Of a stretch of DNA of 24,761 nucleotides, positions 1-7,197 are shown one piece after another. A model generated the notes under the pieces. The model was given only the letters and a program-made list of their open reading frames with translations, was not told the DNA's origin and did no database searches. Position numbers and translations under genes: made by a program. Position 1 is the stretch's first letter, and every line of letters starts with the position of its first letter. The stretch is from Pseudomonadota bacterium (lineage in GTDB: Bacteria > Desulfobacterota > Desulfobacteria > Desulfobacterales > Desulfobacteraceae), in the NCBI GenBank assembly GCA_018816605.1, contig JAHIVS010000460.1, forward strand, positions 1 through 24,761. The letters are read 5' to 3'.

Positions 1-1342
1 CGGTTTGGGACAAACGCTGTTTGATTTTTTTGTAGAATTCACGTGTGTAGAGTTTCGCAAGCTCGGGGCTGGAGGGGTCGGGCATGTCCACGATGATCAC
101 ATTCCAGAATCCCGGGATTTCTCCTAAAAACTTGTCTGCATCAACATTCATGACCTTTACATCGGCCAGGTGTCGGGTGGACGGTGTCTGGCCAGGCAGT
201 GCCGCAATGGCATGGCGCTTTTCTTCGGTTCCCATGTAAATCCGCCGGTCCGGACCCGGGAGAATGCCCTTTGCCGGCAAAACGACAGTTCTGGCATCCT
301 GAAAGGCATTTTGATTGATCCGGGTTAACAAGGGATGGCTGGCGGCAAGTGTTGTCATGGCCGGGTCCAGGTCTACCAGCATCACCTCTTTTATTTCCCT
401 GTATTTCAAAACTTCCCGAAGGGCACACCCGTCTCCTCCTCCCAGGATAAGGACCCGGTTTTTTACTTTGGCCAGGGCCATGGCCGGGTGGACCAGAGAT
501 TCGTGGTACCGGTCCTCGTCTGTGCTGCACAATTGGAGGTTGCCGTTCAAAAAGAGGCGGATTTCATCAAGGGGGTTGTAGTGGGTAATGACAATGTGCT
601 GGTATTGGCTGGCCTGGCTGTATACAATGGGGTCGTCGTACAGGGGCTGTTCGATTTTAACCTGCCATTCCCGGTTGCTCAGGTATCCGTAGATGATGGC
701 AGCCAGGGTTATTCCCATGACAAAAGAAAGAAATATGCTTTTGGGGATTAATTTTTTCCGGGTAAAATAGACAAAGGTGACCAGGGCAAGGAAAAAATTC
801 ATGCCTGCGGTCAGGAAAGCCGCCTGGGTAATGGGGGTATACCGCAGGAGAACAAAAACATAGATCAGGGACCCTGCCAGGCTGCCGATGTAGTCTGCGG
901 ACAGGATACGGCCCAGGTTTGTGGACAGTTCATCGGAGTAATCGTTATTGATCCGGATGATCACCGGGATTTCAAGTCCGATCAGGATGCCGATGAGGCT
1001 GACAAAAAAATAGAGGACCAGGCTGTAGTGGGCGGTATATCCGTAGGACAGATAGGTAAGGGTGGGAGAAAACCCGCCGGCCAGGGCCAGAAAGATCTCA
1101 ATGCCGATAAAGGCGTACACCAGGTATGGTTTTGAGATTCGTGTCTGGATCAGGCTGCCAAATCCCATCCAGAACATCATGAGTCCGATTACCATGGCCC
1201 ACTGCTCAAAGGCATTGCCAAGGATCATGGAGGCCAGGCTTGCCTGGATGTACTCAAGAATGATACCGCAGGCCCCGCTTGCAAACATGCAGGCGCAGAG
1301 CAAAAGCGAGGCAAAATTAAAAGATTTTTGCTGGGGGGTCAT
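1..1342 (-). CDS. Membrane-bound spermidine synthase-like protein (C-terminus off window)
   Basis: Partial gene; its 3' end lies beyond base 1, leaving about 447 visible residues. The N-terminal half (about residues 10-225) has roughly seven hydrophobic spans, including the SADYIGSLAGSL stretch typical of membrane SpeE-like proteins. The C-terminal half is an aminopropyltransferase/Rossmann domain with DEDRYHE, the SAM-site motif LGGGDG followed by LREV, VDLDP, and the active-site-like VDMPDPSSPELAKLY. Soluble SpeE transfers aminopropyl from decarboxylated SAM to putrescine; the substrate of this membrane form is unknown. About 45 extra residues separate NQNAFQDA from VKVMNVDADKFL, where soluble SpeE has a short connection. 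The start is the only ATG after the in-frame TAG of the upstream gene, 15 nt away. Its ribosome site is weak, so translation is probably coupled. It is the last visible gene of the telA-type operon. Confidence 0.88.
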   Translation of the reverse strand, partial: MTPQQKSFNFASLLLCACMFASGACGIILEYIQASLASMILGNAFEQWAMVIGLMMFWMGFGSLIQTRISKPYLVYAFIGIEIFLALAGGFSPTLTYLSYGYTAHYSLVLYFFVSLIGILIGLEIPVIIRINNDYSDELSTNLGRILSADYIGSLAGSLIYVFVLLRYTPITQAAFLTAGMNFFLALVTFVYFTRKKLIPKSIFLSFVMGITLAAIIYGYLSNREWQVKIEQPLYDDPIVYSQASQYQHIVITHYNPLDEIRLFLNGNLQLCSTDEDRYHESLVHPAMALAKVKNRVLILGGGDGCALREVLKYREIKEVMLVDLDPAMTTLAASHPLLTRINQNAFQDARTVVLPAKGILPGPDRRIYMGTEEKRHAIAALPGQTPSTRHLADVKVMNVDADKFLGEIPGFWNVIIVDMPDPSSPELAKLYTREFYKKIKQRLSQT

Positions 1343-1357
1343 TTGTTGGCCTGGTGC

Positions 1358-2248
1358 CTACATGGAATAGGCGATGATAAGGGCAATTGCGACGATGGCG
1401 CTTTCCGCCACGATCAGAGCCGCCACATTCCGGTCTTCCTTTATTTCGGTTGCCAGGCTGGTTGTGGGCAGAAGAATCCTGTCAATGAGGCTCCTTAAAA
1501 TCAGAAGCAGGGCTATGCCGTACACTGTATAAATCCCGAAACCGGCCAGATCATTGGCCCACCCGGTAAAGGGTCCGGAAAGGCTTCCCATGAGGATGAT
1601 GCCAAGGGAAATAAGAACGCCGCCCAGGCCGATGCCGGCTGCCAAATTGTTCTGTTTGATTTCTTCTCTGACATTAAAGGGGGTGATCAGTTCATAGATG
1701 AACCCAAATACCAGCAGGGCAATTTGTCCGAGGATGAAAAAGAGGACAGCAGAGACAAGGGATTGGAAAAACGTGCCGCCCCCACCGGCCAGGCTGCCCT
1801 TGAGGATAAATCCCGTGGCAATGTACATGGAGGCCTCCACCATTCCCAGGGCCGTGTTGCCTGTGACCTTGCGCCCGTCCGGCTGGGTGAATTGCTTGAC
1901 GCACTCAACATCATTGTTCAAATGGCCCATCATGATAAAGTCATTGATGAACCGGGATGAGAAAAGGAATCCGGTTATAATAAGGCCGTCAACAAACAGG
2001 TGGATCAGGTCTATAAAAAATCCGCCGGATGTACCGGACAGGGCTCCTGAAAGTGCAATGGCAATGCCAAGGTATAGCCCTGCCCGCCGCAGCCCCACTG
2101 CAACGTTCCCGTCATCAATATGGCGATCATCATCGAAATCTTTGGTCCGCCAATCGTCCACCTGCTTGACCAGGCAGATAAAGAAAATACAGATAGCAGC
2201 ATAGACGAATCCCTGGCTGATACCGGTGAGAATGGGTGCGATAGTCAT
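1358..2248 (-). CDS. DUF350 family membrane protein, duplicated
   Basis: The 296-residue integral membrane protein has about eight hydrophobic spans. A motif of the form N-x-A followed by a Gly/Ala-rich helix occurs four times, starting near residues 48 (NVAVGLRRAG), 131 (NTALGMVEAS), 201 (NLAAGIGLGG) and 274 (NVAALIVAES). The first three copies end in a similar GSLSG/GSLAG-type turn. This is the DUF350 (YjfL-type) signature, here in two tandem domains. The biochemical function of DUF350 is not known; proteins of this family recur beside PspA-like, TelA and SpeE-like proteins. The start has an AAGGAG site 8 nt upstream. It lies 17 nt after the lipoprotein gene and 15 nt before the SpeE-like gene, which fits a single transcript. 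Confidence 0.85.
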   Translation of the reverse strand: MTIAPILTGISQGFVYAAICIFFICLVKQVDDWRTKDFDDDRHIDDGNVAVGLRRAGLYLGIAIALSGALSGTSGGFFIDLIHLFVDGLIITGFLFSSRFINDFIMMGHLNNDVECVKQFTQPDGRKVTGNTALGMVEASMYIATGFILKGSLAGGGGTFFQSLVSAVLFFILGQIALLVFGFIYELITPFNVREEIKQNNLAAGIGLGGVLISLGIILMGSLSGPFTGWANDLAGFGIYTVYGIALLLILRSLIDRILLPTTSLATEIKEDRNVAALIVAESAIVAIALIIAYSM

Positions 2249-2265
2249 GTGTAATCTCCTTAAAG

Positions 2266-3933
2266 TTATTTGCCCTTGGCTTTGGGGCCGCCGCCGCGAA
2301 GCCCTGCACCGGCACCTCTGACGGAAGCCGATTGGGATTTAAAACCGCCTGTTTTTGAGAAATTGCTGCTCTGGTATTTGGGGGATTGATTCACAAAGCT
2401 ACCGCGGGTACCATATTGTTGATTTCCGGTTTGGGTTTTCCCAAAATAGGGCTGCTGGTTTCGGTAGGTATTGTTCCAGCTGCCCCATGCCCCCCGGTGA
2501 AAATAGGAGGGGGGGAAAAAGAAGAGGTGGGAGAAGAGCGCATACTTGCCGTACCAGGACCAGAAGCTGTTGCCGGTATCATCTTTTTTCCATTCCCCGT
2601 ACTCGGGATTGCCCATATAGGCAAGCCCCGGTGGGGTGGCCTGGGTTATACGGTCCTGTTCAAATACCCCATAGGGTTTTGACAGGATGGCCATGCCCAG
2701 AAATTCCAGGTTTTGTTCATAAAAAGAGGGGTCCACCTGTATCCAGTCGGTTTCACTGGTTTCCCCGTTTTCTTCCTTTAAATACTTGTGATAATACACC
2801 TCTTTGGAATCTTCAACCTCGAAGGAGGCTGCATTGTGATACCGCGCCGGCCATTGTTCCGTGGGGTTAATGCCCAATTGCTTCCAGGTATCGCCGATCC
2901 CACTTGAGAACCTTAGCCCGCTGAACCCCGGGGACAGTGTGGCGATGGCTTCCATTTCGGTATCGGTTAAAATTTCATATGCCGATGGGCTCACCTGGCG
3001 TTGAAAGGTGGCAAACTTTGGATCATAATAGTCGGAATTTTCATCCCAGGATTCCCGTTTAATGGTGACAAAATAATCTTCTTTCATGTCCTGGAGAACC
3101 TTGGTGTAGCTCTCATAAAGCTGTGCCAGATCCTGCTTAAATACGGGCAGGGTCTGCTCAAGGGTTTTATCATTCCGGGTCAGGGCATCGGCATTGTCGA
3201 TGAAGGCGGCATAATCGGGGCCGGCTTTGGATTTGTGGGCCTCATATTCCCGGGTGGCGGCGTAGAGGTGCTCCTTTGCCGCCTGTTGCATTTTAAGAAA
3301 GGGAGAAAATCGCGTATCAATTTTTTCAATGGTGTCCGGAAATGCCTCCCGGGCCTTTGTCACGGCGTCTTTCTCCAGGTCGCTTACCTGGGCGATGATC
3401 CTTTGGGCAATTGCCTGGGCTGTTGTTTGGACGGCATCGGTGTTGTCCAGGGCCTCCCGGATTCGTGAAAACCGGTTGACCGGCCCTTTGGCCTGTTGTC
3501 TGGCCTCCTGGATGACCTGGTTGATCCGTTTTGTCTGGACCAGAACCTGGGGGGCGGATTCAGGGGTGTTCTTTTTCAATAAAGGAACCAGTTCTTGTTT
3601 GTGAAGATCCCCGGCCCGGTCCAGGGAGTTATTTGCCTCGGCAAACAGGGTGTCCCAGGCCTCTTTCTGGGCATAGGTCGCGATGGGCGCAAATGCAGCC
3701 GATTTTTTCAGGCTGGCAAATTGTTTTTGGTCTTTTTGAATCTCTTTTCGAGCGGCTTCAATGGCATCTGGAATGGCCTTGGCATTTTTTTTGATATCAT
3801 CGGGGAGGCCCTGTCCGCATCCGGAAAGGGACAAAAACATCAAGACAATGCCGGCAAGAATCAAGGGGTTGGAAAATTTGTCCCACGGCCTTGTTCGGCG
3901 GCGGATGTCCTTGGGCAGTTTATAGGATATCAT
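2266..3933 (-). CDS. Large lipoprotein of the telA-type operon, helical with aromatic and Gly-rich C-terminus
   Basis: The 555-residue protein starts with a basic n-region (KDIRRRTRP), a hydrophobic stretch and the lipobox LSLSGC with the lipidated Cys at residue 39, so it should be membrane-anchored outside the cytoplasm. Residues 40-300 are charged and predicted helical or coiled. Residues 320-450 contain conserved-looking mixed segments such as PGFSGLRFSSGIGDTWKQLG. Residues 460-505 are rich in W, Y and F, and the last 50 residues are rich in Gly, Ser, Gln and Lys. I do not recognise a named family. The Gly-rich tail recalls the end of DUF1190 lipoproteins in the E. coli yjf operon, but this is only a resemblance of composition. 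The gene overlaps the preceding stop by 14 nt, and an AGGAG sits 9 nt before the start. Confidence 0.8.
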   Translation of the reverse strand: MISYKLPKDIRRRTRPWDKFSNPLILAGIVLMFLSLSGCGQGLPDDIKKNAKAIPDAIEAARKEIQKDQKQFASLKKSAAFAPIATYAQKEAWDTLFAEANNSLDRAGDLHKQELVPLLKKNTPESAPQVLVQTKRINQVIQEARQQAKGPVNRFSRIREALDNTDAVQTTAQAIAQRIIAQVSDLEKDAVTKAREAFPDTIEKIDTRFSPFLKMQQAAKEHLYAATREYEAHKSKAGPDYAAFIDNADALTRNDKTLEQTLPVFKQDLAQLYESYTKVLQDMKEDYFVTIKRESWDENSDYYDPKFATFQRQVSPSAYEILTDTEMEAIATLSPGFSGLRFSSGIGDTWKQLGINPTEQWPARYHNAASFEVEDSKEVYYHKYLKEENGETSETDWIQVDPSFYEQNLEFLGMAILSKPYGVFEQDRITQATPPGLAYMGNPEYGEWKKDDTGNSFWSWYGKYALFSHLFFFPPSYFHRGAWGSWNNTYRNQQPYFGKTQTGNQQYGTRGSFVNQSPKYQSSNFSKTGGFKSQSASVRGAGAGLRGGGPKAKGK

Positions 3934-4567
3934 CCCCCGGGGCTCCTTTGCTCATGATGGTGATTTCTCCGGGCCTGACCGATTTGGAAAGATAGATCTT
4001 GTGTTCGTCCCGTCCCGAGCCGGTCCATTCTTCGATGGTTAAAAACAGGCTGCTTCCCTCGTTTTCAAATTCATACATATAGACCTTTTCTTCTTTTCCG
4101 TTTCTTTGATAAAGGGCGGCCCAGTCATCTTCGTACCAGAATTTCTGTCCGGCATAGACAATGGCATCCTTGTCATCGGCAATCTGATCCAGGTCGTCTT
4201 CGTCCACGGCCTGTCCCTGCTCATCTTTGATATACTTGAAGCTGGTCTGTTCCAGGGTGATGGAGACCTCCAGTTCATCATCAAATTCCCATTCAAAATG
4301 ACCGGTATGCCCTGTTTCCAGGCACATACAGGTCAGTTCTGTGACAAAATAGTCCTGGGGCCTGGCAAAATCCTCGGACATTTCCTGGTATCGGTTTATC
4401 TCCTGTACATAATAGGTATCCCCAAAACAGGTAAAAAAACAACCGACCGTAGCATCCATAAGGGTCATAGCCGTCTGGTCCGTTTCCGGGACAAGCCTTT
4501 TCTTATCAAGGGAGCGGACGAGGGAAAACCGCTGGTCAAAGGATTTTTTTACGGCCGTGTCTATCAT
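3920..4567 (-). CDS. Small acidic protein of the telA-type operon, possibly DUF4178
   Basis: This 215-residue protein has no signal peptide or membrane span and is strongly acidic. It appears built from two beta-rich halves, each with a G-x-x-F/Y-x-V opening (VGCFFTCFGDTYYV, then AIVYAGQKFWYEDDW) and a following W/E-rich segment (FEWEFDDELEVS; LTIEEWTGSG). That layout resembles DUF4178, a family found beside DUF350 and SpeE-like proteins, but the assignment is tentative; DUF2491 (YjfK) is the alternative. The start at 4567 (MIDTAVKK) is preferred over an upstream in-frame ATG because AAGGAG lies 8 nt before it and because it falls after the telA stop, leaving a 16-nt gap. Its 3' end overlaps the lipoprotein start, suggesting coupling. 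Confidence 0.75.
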   Translation of the reverse strand: MIDTAVKKSFDQRFSLVRSLDKKRLVPETDQTAMTLMDATVGCFFTCFGDTYYVQEINRYQEMSEDFARPQDYFVTELTCMCLETGHTGHFEWEFDDELEVSITLEQTSFKYIKDEQGQAVDEDDLDQIADDKDAIVYAGQKFWYEDDWAALYQRNGKEEKVYMYEFENEGSSLFLTIEEWTGSGRDEHKIYLSKSVRPGEITIMSKGAPGDDIL

Positions 4568-4583
4568 GGGATTTCTCCTTTTG

Positions 4584-5813
4584 TTAATCTTGGCGCCTGG
4601 CTGTAAGGGCATCGGTTCTTGCCCTGAACCGTTCATTCATTTTTCCCAGGGCAGAAGAGCTCTGGGAGGCGATATTTATGGTTTCCTTGGAGATCAGGGC
4701 ATAGGTTTCAAAGGCTTGTTCATAGGAATTGCAGGCCTCTTCCAGGGCCTTGATATTTACGGTCATGCTCTGGCTCATCTGGGCGCCCTTGATGGCAGCA
4801 GCGCCAATAACCTTTGCCGTGTCCTTCATGGTTTCTGCGGCAGCCTGCTGTACCATGTCCAGGTGGGATAGGGTTTCCATCTGCTGTTCTGCGGCAACCC
4901 GGACCGCCAGGGCATTTTTCACGGCCGTGGACAGAATCATGTCGGTTCTCTGGACCAGCCGTTTGACCAGATGGGAGTTTCTCACCATCATCTCTCCGCC
5001 GAAGCGGGTCTGGAGGTTGGAGTTGTCAATGGTCTGGAGATCCACAACGGCCATGGCAAGATCCGAGGTGAGCGTGGTCAGAGCTTCTTTTATTCTGGGG
5101 TCTTGAACCGTTTCCATGTGGGCCATCAGTTTTTGCCAGATGATCTGGCCCAGAAATATTTTTTCCTGGAGCCGGGGCTGGATCTCTTTCAGAGAATCGC
5201 AGATGGTGGAAAGTTCCGATGCATCAAAGGCCACCTGGTCCGCCTCGTTGCGCAAATGGGTCCGGATGCCGTCAATGGTGGAATTGACGGTTTCCCTGCG
5301 CTCGGCAATGATCCTTAAGATCTCGTCTCCTTTTGGCAGCCGGTTTACGGTTTTGGTGAACAGGCCCAGCATTTTTTTGGGAAAGGGCATCTCCTGTCTT
5401 CCGACCATGGTGGGATTGACCTTATCCAGTTCTGTTTTGATGGCCAGAATGTTTTTCCCCACGGGTGAAGAATCGTCCGTGGCAACATTTTTGAGTACAT
5501 CGCCCATTTTCCGGTCATAGAGCGTAACCTGGGCCTGGGTCTGGTCCATGATTTCCTGGCCCAGGGAAAAGACAAAATTGCCCAGCTGCCAGTCGGCGGG
5601 TTCGGCTTTGACTTTTTCCAAAAACGCTTCGGCCTCGGCTTCAAGGGCCTGGATATCCTGAACGGCCAGGTGTTTGGGCTGGACCGGCTCCAGGCTGGAG
5701 GGGGATTGGACCGGGGTCAGTGCTCCCTGGCCTGAGATCTCGGCCACGTCTGCAAGGACGGGTGCTTTGGCCTGGCTGGCAACATTTTTTAGGTCTTGGG
5801 CATAATCGTTCAT
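4584..5813 (-). CDS. telA: TelA / toxic anion resistance family protein
   Basis: The 409-residue cytoplasmic protein is almost wholly helical and matches the TelA (toxic anion resistance, PF05816) family in length and in features such as the segment KTVNRLPKGDEILR and the ending SSALGKMNERFRARTDAL. The family is named for plasmid tellurite resistance; chromosomal copies often travel with XpaC-like membrane proteins and are linked to envelope or chemical stress, with no defined biochemical activity. An in-frame ATG lies 34 codons upstream inside the preceding gene, but the ATG at 5813 has a perfect AAGGAGG 5 nt before it and is chosen. It is the second gene of the operon, 10 nt after its predecessor. 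Confidence 0.9.
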   Translation of the reverse strand: MNDYAQDLKNVASQAKAPVLADVAEISGQGALTPVQSPSSLEPVQPKHLAVQDIQALEAEAEAFLEKVKAEPADWQLGNFVFSLGQEIMDQTQAQVTLYDRKMGDVLKNVATDDSSPVGKNILAIKTELDKVNPTMVGRQEMPFPKKMLGLFTKTVNRLPKGDEILRIIAERRETVNSTIDGIRTHLRNEADQVAFDASELSTICDSLKEIQPRLQEKIFLGQIIWQKLMAHMETVQDPRIKEALTTLTSDLAMAVVDLQTIDNSNLQTRFGGEMMVRNSHLVKRLVQRTDMILSTAVKNALAVRVAAEQQMETLSHLDMVQQAAAETMKDTAKVIGAAAIKGAQMSQSMTVNIKALEEACNSYEQAFETYALISKETINIASQSSSALGKMNERFRARTDALTARRQD

Positions 5814-5818
5814 TGGGT

Positions 5819-5825
5819 CCTCCTT
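5819..5825 (-). promoter_or_regulatory. Strong ribosome binding site fixing the telA start
   Basis: AAGGAGG on the minus strand, 5 nt before the ATG at 5813. It overlaps the TAA stop of the upstream gene (5824-5826), so the ribosome ending that gene sits on the telA site. It argues against the longer telA reading frame that begins at 5915. Confidence 0.8.
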
Positions 5826-6342
5826 AAGAAAATTTTCCGGCGAGAAAATGGGCCATGGTCTTGAATTCAGCGGTTTCATTTTTTTCAACAATGTCTCGGG
5901 ATCTGTGGGTAACATCGTGGAGACTCTGGAGGGTTGTTTGAAAATTTTCCAACTGATGTTGTCTGCTGTCTTCCGACAGGTCCAAAAATTCCTTTACGGT
6001 CTTGTGAAGATGGGACAGGCCAATTTTTTTGATCTCATAGGTCAGGGATTCTCCGGGGTATCGTTCCATCATGGCAGGGAGAACCGCTTTAAGGTCATCA
6101 ATGATTTGTTCAACTTTGAGAACCATTTCCATTGGGAAGGTTATATCCTTTCGGATCAAAAGATTTAAGCCCAGTAATGCATCCAGAATCTCTCTAAACT
6201 CTTCTTGGGGAGATTTTGAGGGGGGAGGAGGCGTCATGGGACTGTCAGGCACCTTCATGCCGGCTTCCCTGAATTTTTTCATGACCAGGCCAAAGCCGAT
6301 GACAGCAGCCAGAAAAATGGTTACAGCAATAATCATGGTCAT
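5824..6342 (-). CDS. N-terminally anchored helical protein, XpaC-like position
   Basis: The 172-residue protein has one N-terminal membrane span (about residues 3-21), a proline-rich linker (TPPPPSKSP, around residue 37) and a long helical cytoplasmic part. TelA genes are usually preceded by a membrane-anchored helical XpaC-like protein; this gene has the same place and layout, but I see no convincing XpaC sequence motif, so the functional link is inferred from position. It is the first gene of the minus-strand operon. Its start has AAGGAG 8 nt upstream, and a TATAAT hexamer lies about 30 nt upstream of the start. Confidence 0.75.
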   Translation of the reverse strand: MTMIIAVTIFLAAVIGFGLVMKKFREAGMKVPDSPMTPPPPSKSPQEEFREILDALLGLNLLIRKDITFPMEMVLKVEQIIDDLKAVLPAMMERYPGESLTYEIKKIGLSHLHKTVKEFLDLSEDSRQHQLENFQTTLQSLHDVTHRSRDIVEKNETAEFKTMAHFLAGKFS

Positions 6343-6372
6343 CTGGTTAGCTCCTTATTAGGGTAGTTTTCC

Positions 6373-6378
6373 ATTATA
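6373..6378 (-). promoter_or_regulatory. Candidate -10 box of the telA-type operon
   Basis: A perfect TATAAT reads on the minus strand 30 nt before the first start codon of the operon. No good -35 hexamer lies 16-18 nt upstream, so the promoter may need an activator or another sigma factor. The octamer ATTATAAT is close to self-complementary, so a plus-strand -10 is also possible. Confidence 0.4.
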
Positions 6379-6428
6379 ATTCTGGTGAAAAATAATGCAG
6401 GTCTATGATTTTACAAGGTTAGAAAAAT

Positions 6429-6443
6429 GTTACAGCCTGTAAC
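6429..6443. promoter_or_regulatory. 15-bp perfect palindrome, candidate operator
   Basis: GTTACAG-C-CTGTAAC is a perfect inverted repeat about 50-70 bp upstream of the TATAAT of the telA operon, a distance typical for an activator site. No cognate regulator gene is next to it. Confidence 0.45.
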
Positions 6444-6477
6444 AGATATACACAGGCAGCAAGAAAAATCAAGTTTT

Positions 6478-6550
6478 CCGGTCTGTTTGATTTCCCCTAG
6501 GTCCTGGTTGAATCTGCAGGGCATGCCTAGGGGAAACCGGGTCTTTTTTT
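6478..6550 (+). terminator. Nested hairpin with T-tract upstream of the lipoprotein gene
   Basis: Three nested stems can be drawn: outer CCGGT/ACCGG (6478-6482, 6536-6540), middle TTTCCCCTAGG/CCTAGGGGAAA (11 perfect pairs, 6491-6501 and 6526-6536) and inner CCTG/CAGG (6503-6506, 6517-6520). The outer and middle stems share base 6536, so one pair must give way. A run of seven T follows 3 nt later (6544-6550). It has the form of an intrinsic terminator on the plus strand, yet no plus-strand gene lies upstream. It may end a small RNA or an antisense transcript, or act as a leader attenuator for the next gene. Confidence 0.55.
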
Positions 6551-6574
6551 GTGCCGGATACGCCACAGGGATGC

Positions 6575-6607
6575 TTGACTTTGGGAACTTAATGTTTACT
6601 TCATATA
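6575..6607 (+). promoter_or_regulatory. Possible promoter of the glycine-zipper lipoprotein gene
   Basis: TTGACT at 6575-6580 resembles a -35 box, but the nearest AT-rich -10-like hexamer (CATATA, 6602-6607) is 21 nt away, longer than usual. An overlapping GGGAACTT (6583-6590) resembles the -35 of envelope-stress sigma factors, but no matching -10 follows at the expected distance. Weak call. Confidence 0.25.
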
Positions 6608-6616
6608 GCCAAGAAT

Positions 6617-6622
6617 AGGAGG
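6617..6622 (+). promoter_or_regulatory. Perfect AGGAGG site upstream of an in-frame ATT
   Basis: AGGAGG is followed 8 nt later by ATT (6631-6633), which is in frame with the downstream ATG codons at 6652 and 6658 and has no intervening stop. A second, weaker AAGGA (6646-6650) lies 7 nt before the ATG at 6658. Either the lipoprotein starts at a rare ATT, or this site is unused. Confidence 0.35.
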
Positions 6623-6657
6623 ATAAAATCATTAAATCGAAGCGTAAGGATATGATC

Positions 6658-7128
6658 ATGAAACGATTGGCCGACAGGATAAAAATTATTTTTTTTGCAG
6701 TCATCACGGCGGTTCTGATTTCTGGATGTGCGTCCAGTAAGTCAAGCGAGGTGTATTCAAGGGAGCAGGCCCAAAAGGCCCAGACCGTTGTTGCAGGAAC
6801 CGTTGAATCCGTCAAGCAAATAACCATTGAAGGCACCAAGACCCCTGTGGGAACAATTGCCGGCGGGGTTGCAGGCGGGGTTTTGGGAAGCACCATCGGT
6901 GGTGGCTCAGGGAGAAGCGTTGCCACTGTGGTCGGAGCCCTTGCAGGGGCTGCTGCCGGTACTGCTGCCGAAGAGGGCTTGACCAAAAAAGCGGGTCTTG
7001 AAATTGTGGTCAAGCAGGACAACGGCCAGACCATTGTGGTGGTCCAGGAGGCAGACGTCATGTTTGGCCCCGGAGACCGGGTCCGGATAATTTCTGCACC
7101 CGACGGCACCACACGGGTGTCCAGATAA
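6658..7128 (+). CDS. Glycine-zipper 2TM lipoprotein, SlyB/Pcp-like
   Basis: The 156-residue protein has a basic n-region (KRLADRIK), a hydrophobic core and the lipobox LISGC with the lipid-bearing Cys at residue 24. Residues about 62-105 form a glycine-zipper double span (GTIAGGVAGGVLGSTIGGG, then GALAGAAAGTAAEE) typical of SlyB/Pcp-type outer-membrane lipoproteins, followed by a small beta domain rich in Val. Such proteins help keep the outer membrane stable under stress. ATG 6658 is preferred over ATG 6652 because the AAGGA site is only 1 nt from the latter. A longer form starting at an ATT (6631) with a perfect AGGAGG is possible. It lies 69 nt before typA, and no terminator is visible between them. 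Confidence 0.85.
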   Translation: MKRLADRIKIIFFAVITAVLISGCASSKSSEVYSREQAQKAQTVVAGTVESVKQITIEGTKTPVGTIAGGVAGGVLGSTIGGGSGRSVATVVGALAGAAAGTAAEEGLTKKAGLEIVVKQDNGQTIVVVQEADVMFGPGDRVRIISAPDGTTRVSR

Positions 7129-7197
7129 ACACAAAATTTATAATTTTCACAAAATTGTCTACTCTGTACCCTAAGTAAAGGAAAGCAACAGGAGAAT

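Larger units (their letters stand above)
6343..6657. other. Divergent intergenic control region
   Basis: This stretch of about 315 bases separates the minus-strand telA operon from the plus-strand lipoprotein gene. It holds a TATAAT for the minus strand, a 15-bp palindrome, a long hairpin with a T-tract on the plus strand, and a TTGACT box further right. I find no convincing protein-coding gene in it; a 63-codon plus-strand frame at 6427-6618 has no start signal and no recognisable product. Confidence 0.6.

Noticed and set aside
4584..5915. Longer telA reading frame starting at 5915
   Set aside because: The extra 34 codons lie inside the previous gene and do not look like TelA; a perfect ribosome site precedes the ATG at 5813.
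6583..6606. Envelope-stress sigma factor promoter (GGGAACTT)
   Set aside because: The -35-like part fits, but no matching -10 lies at the needed distance of about 16 nt.
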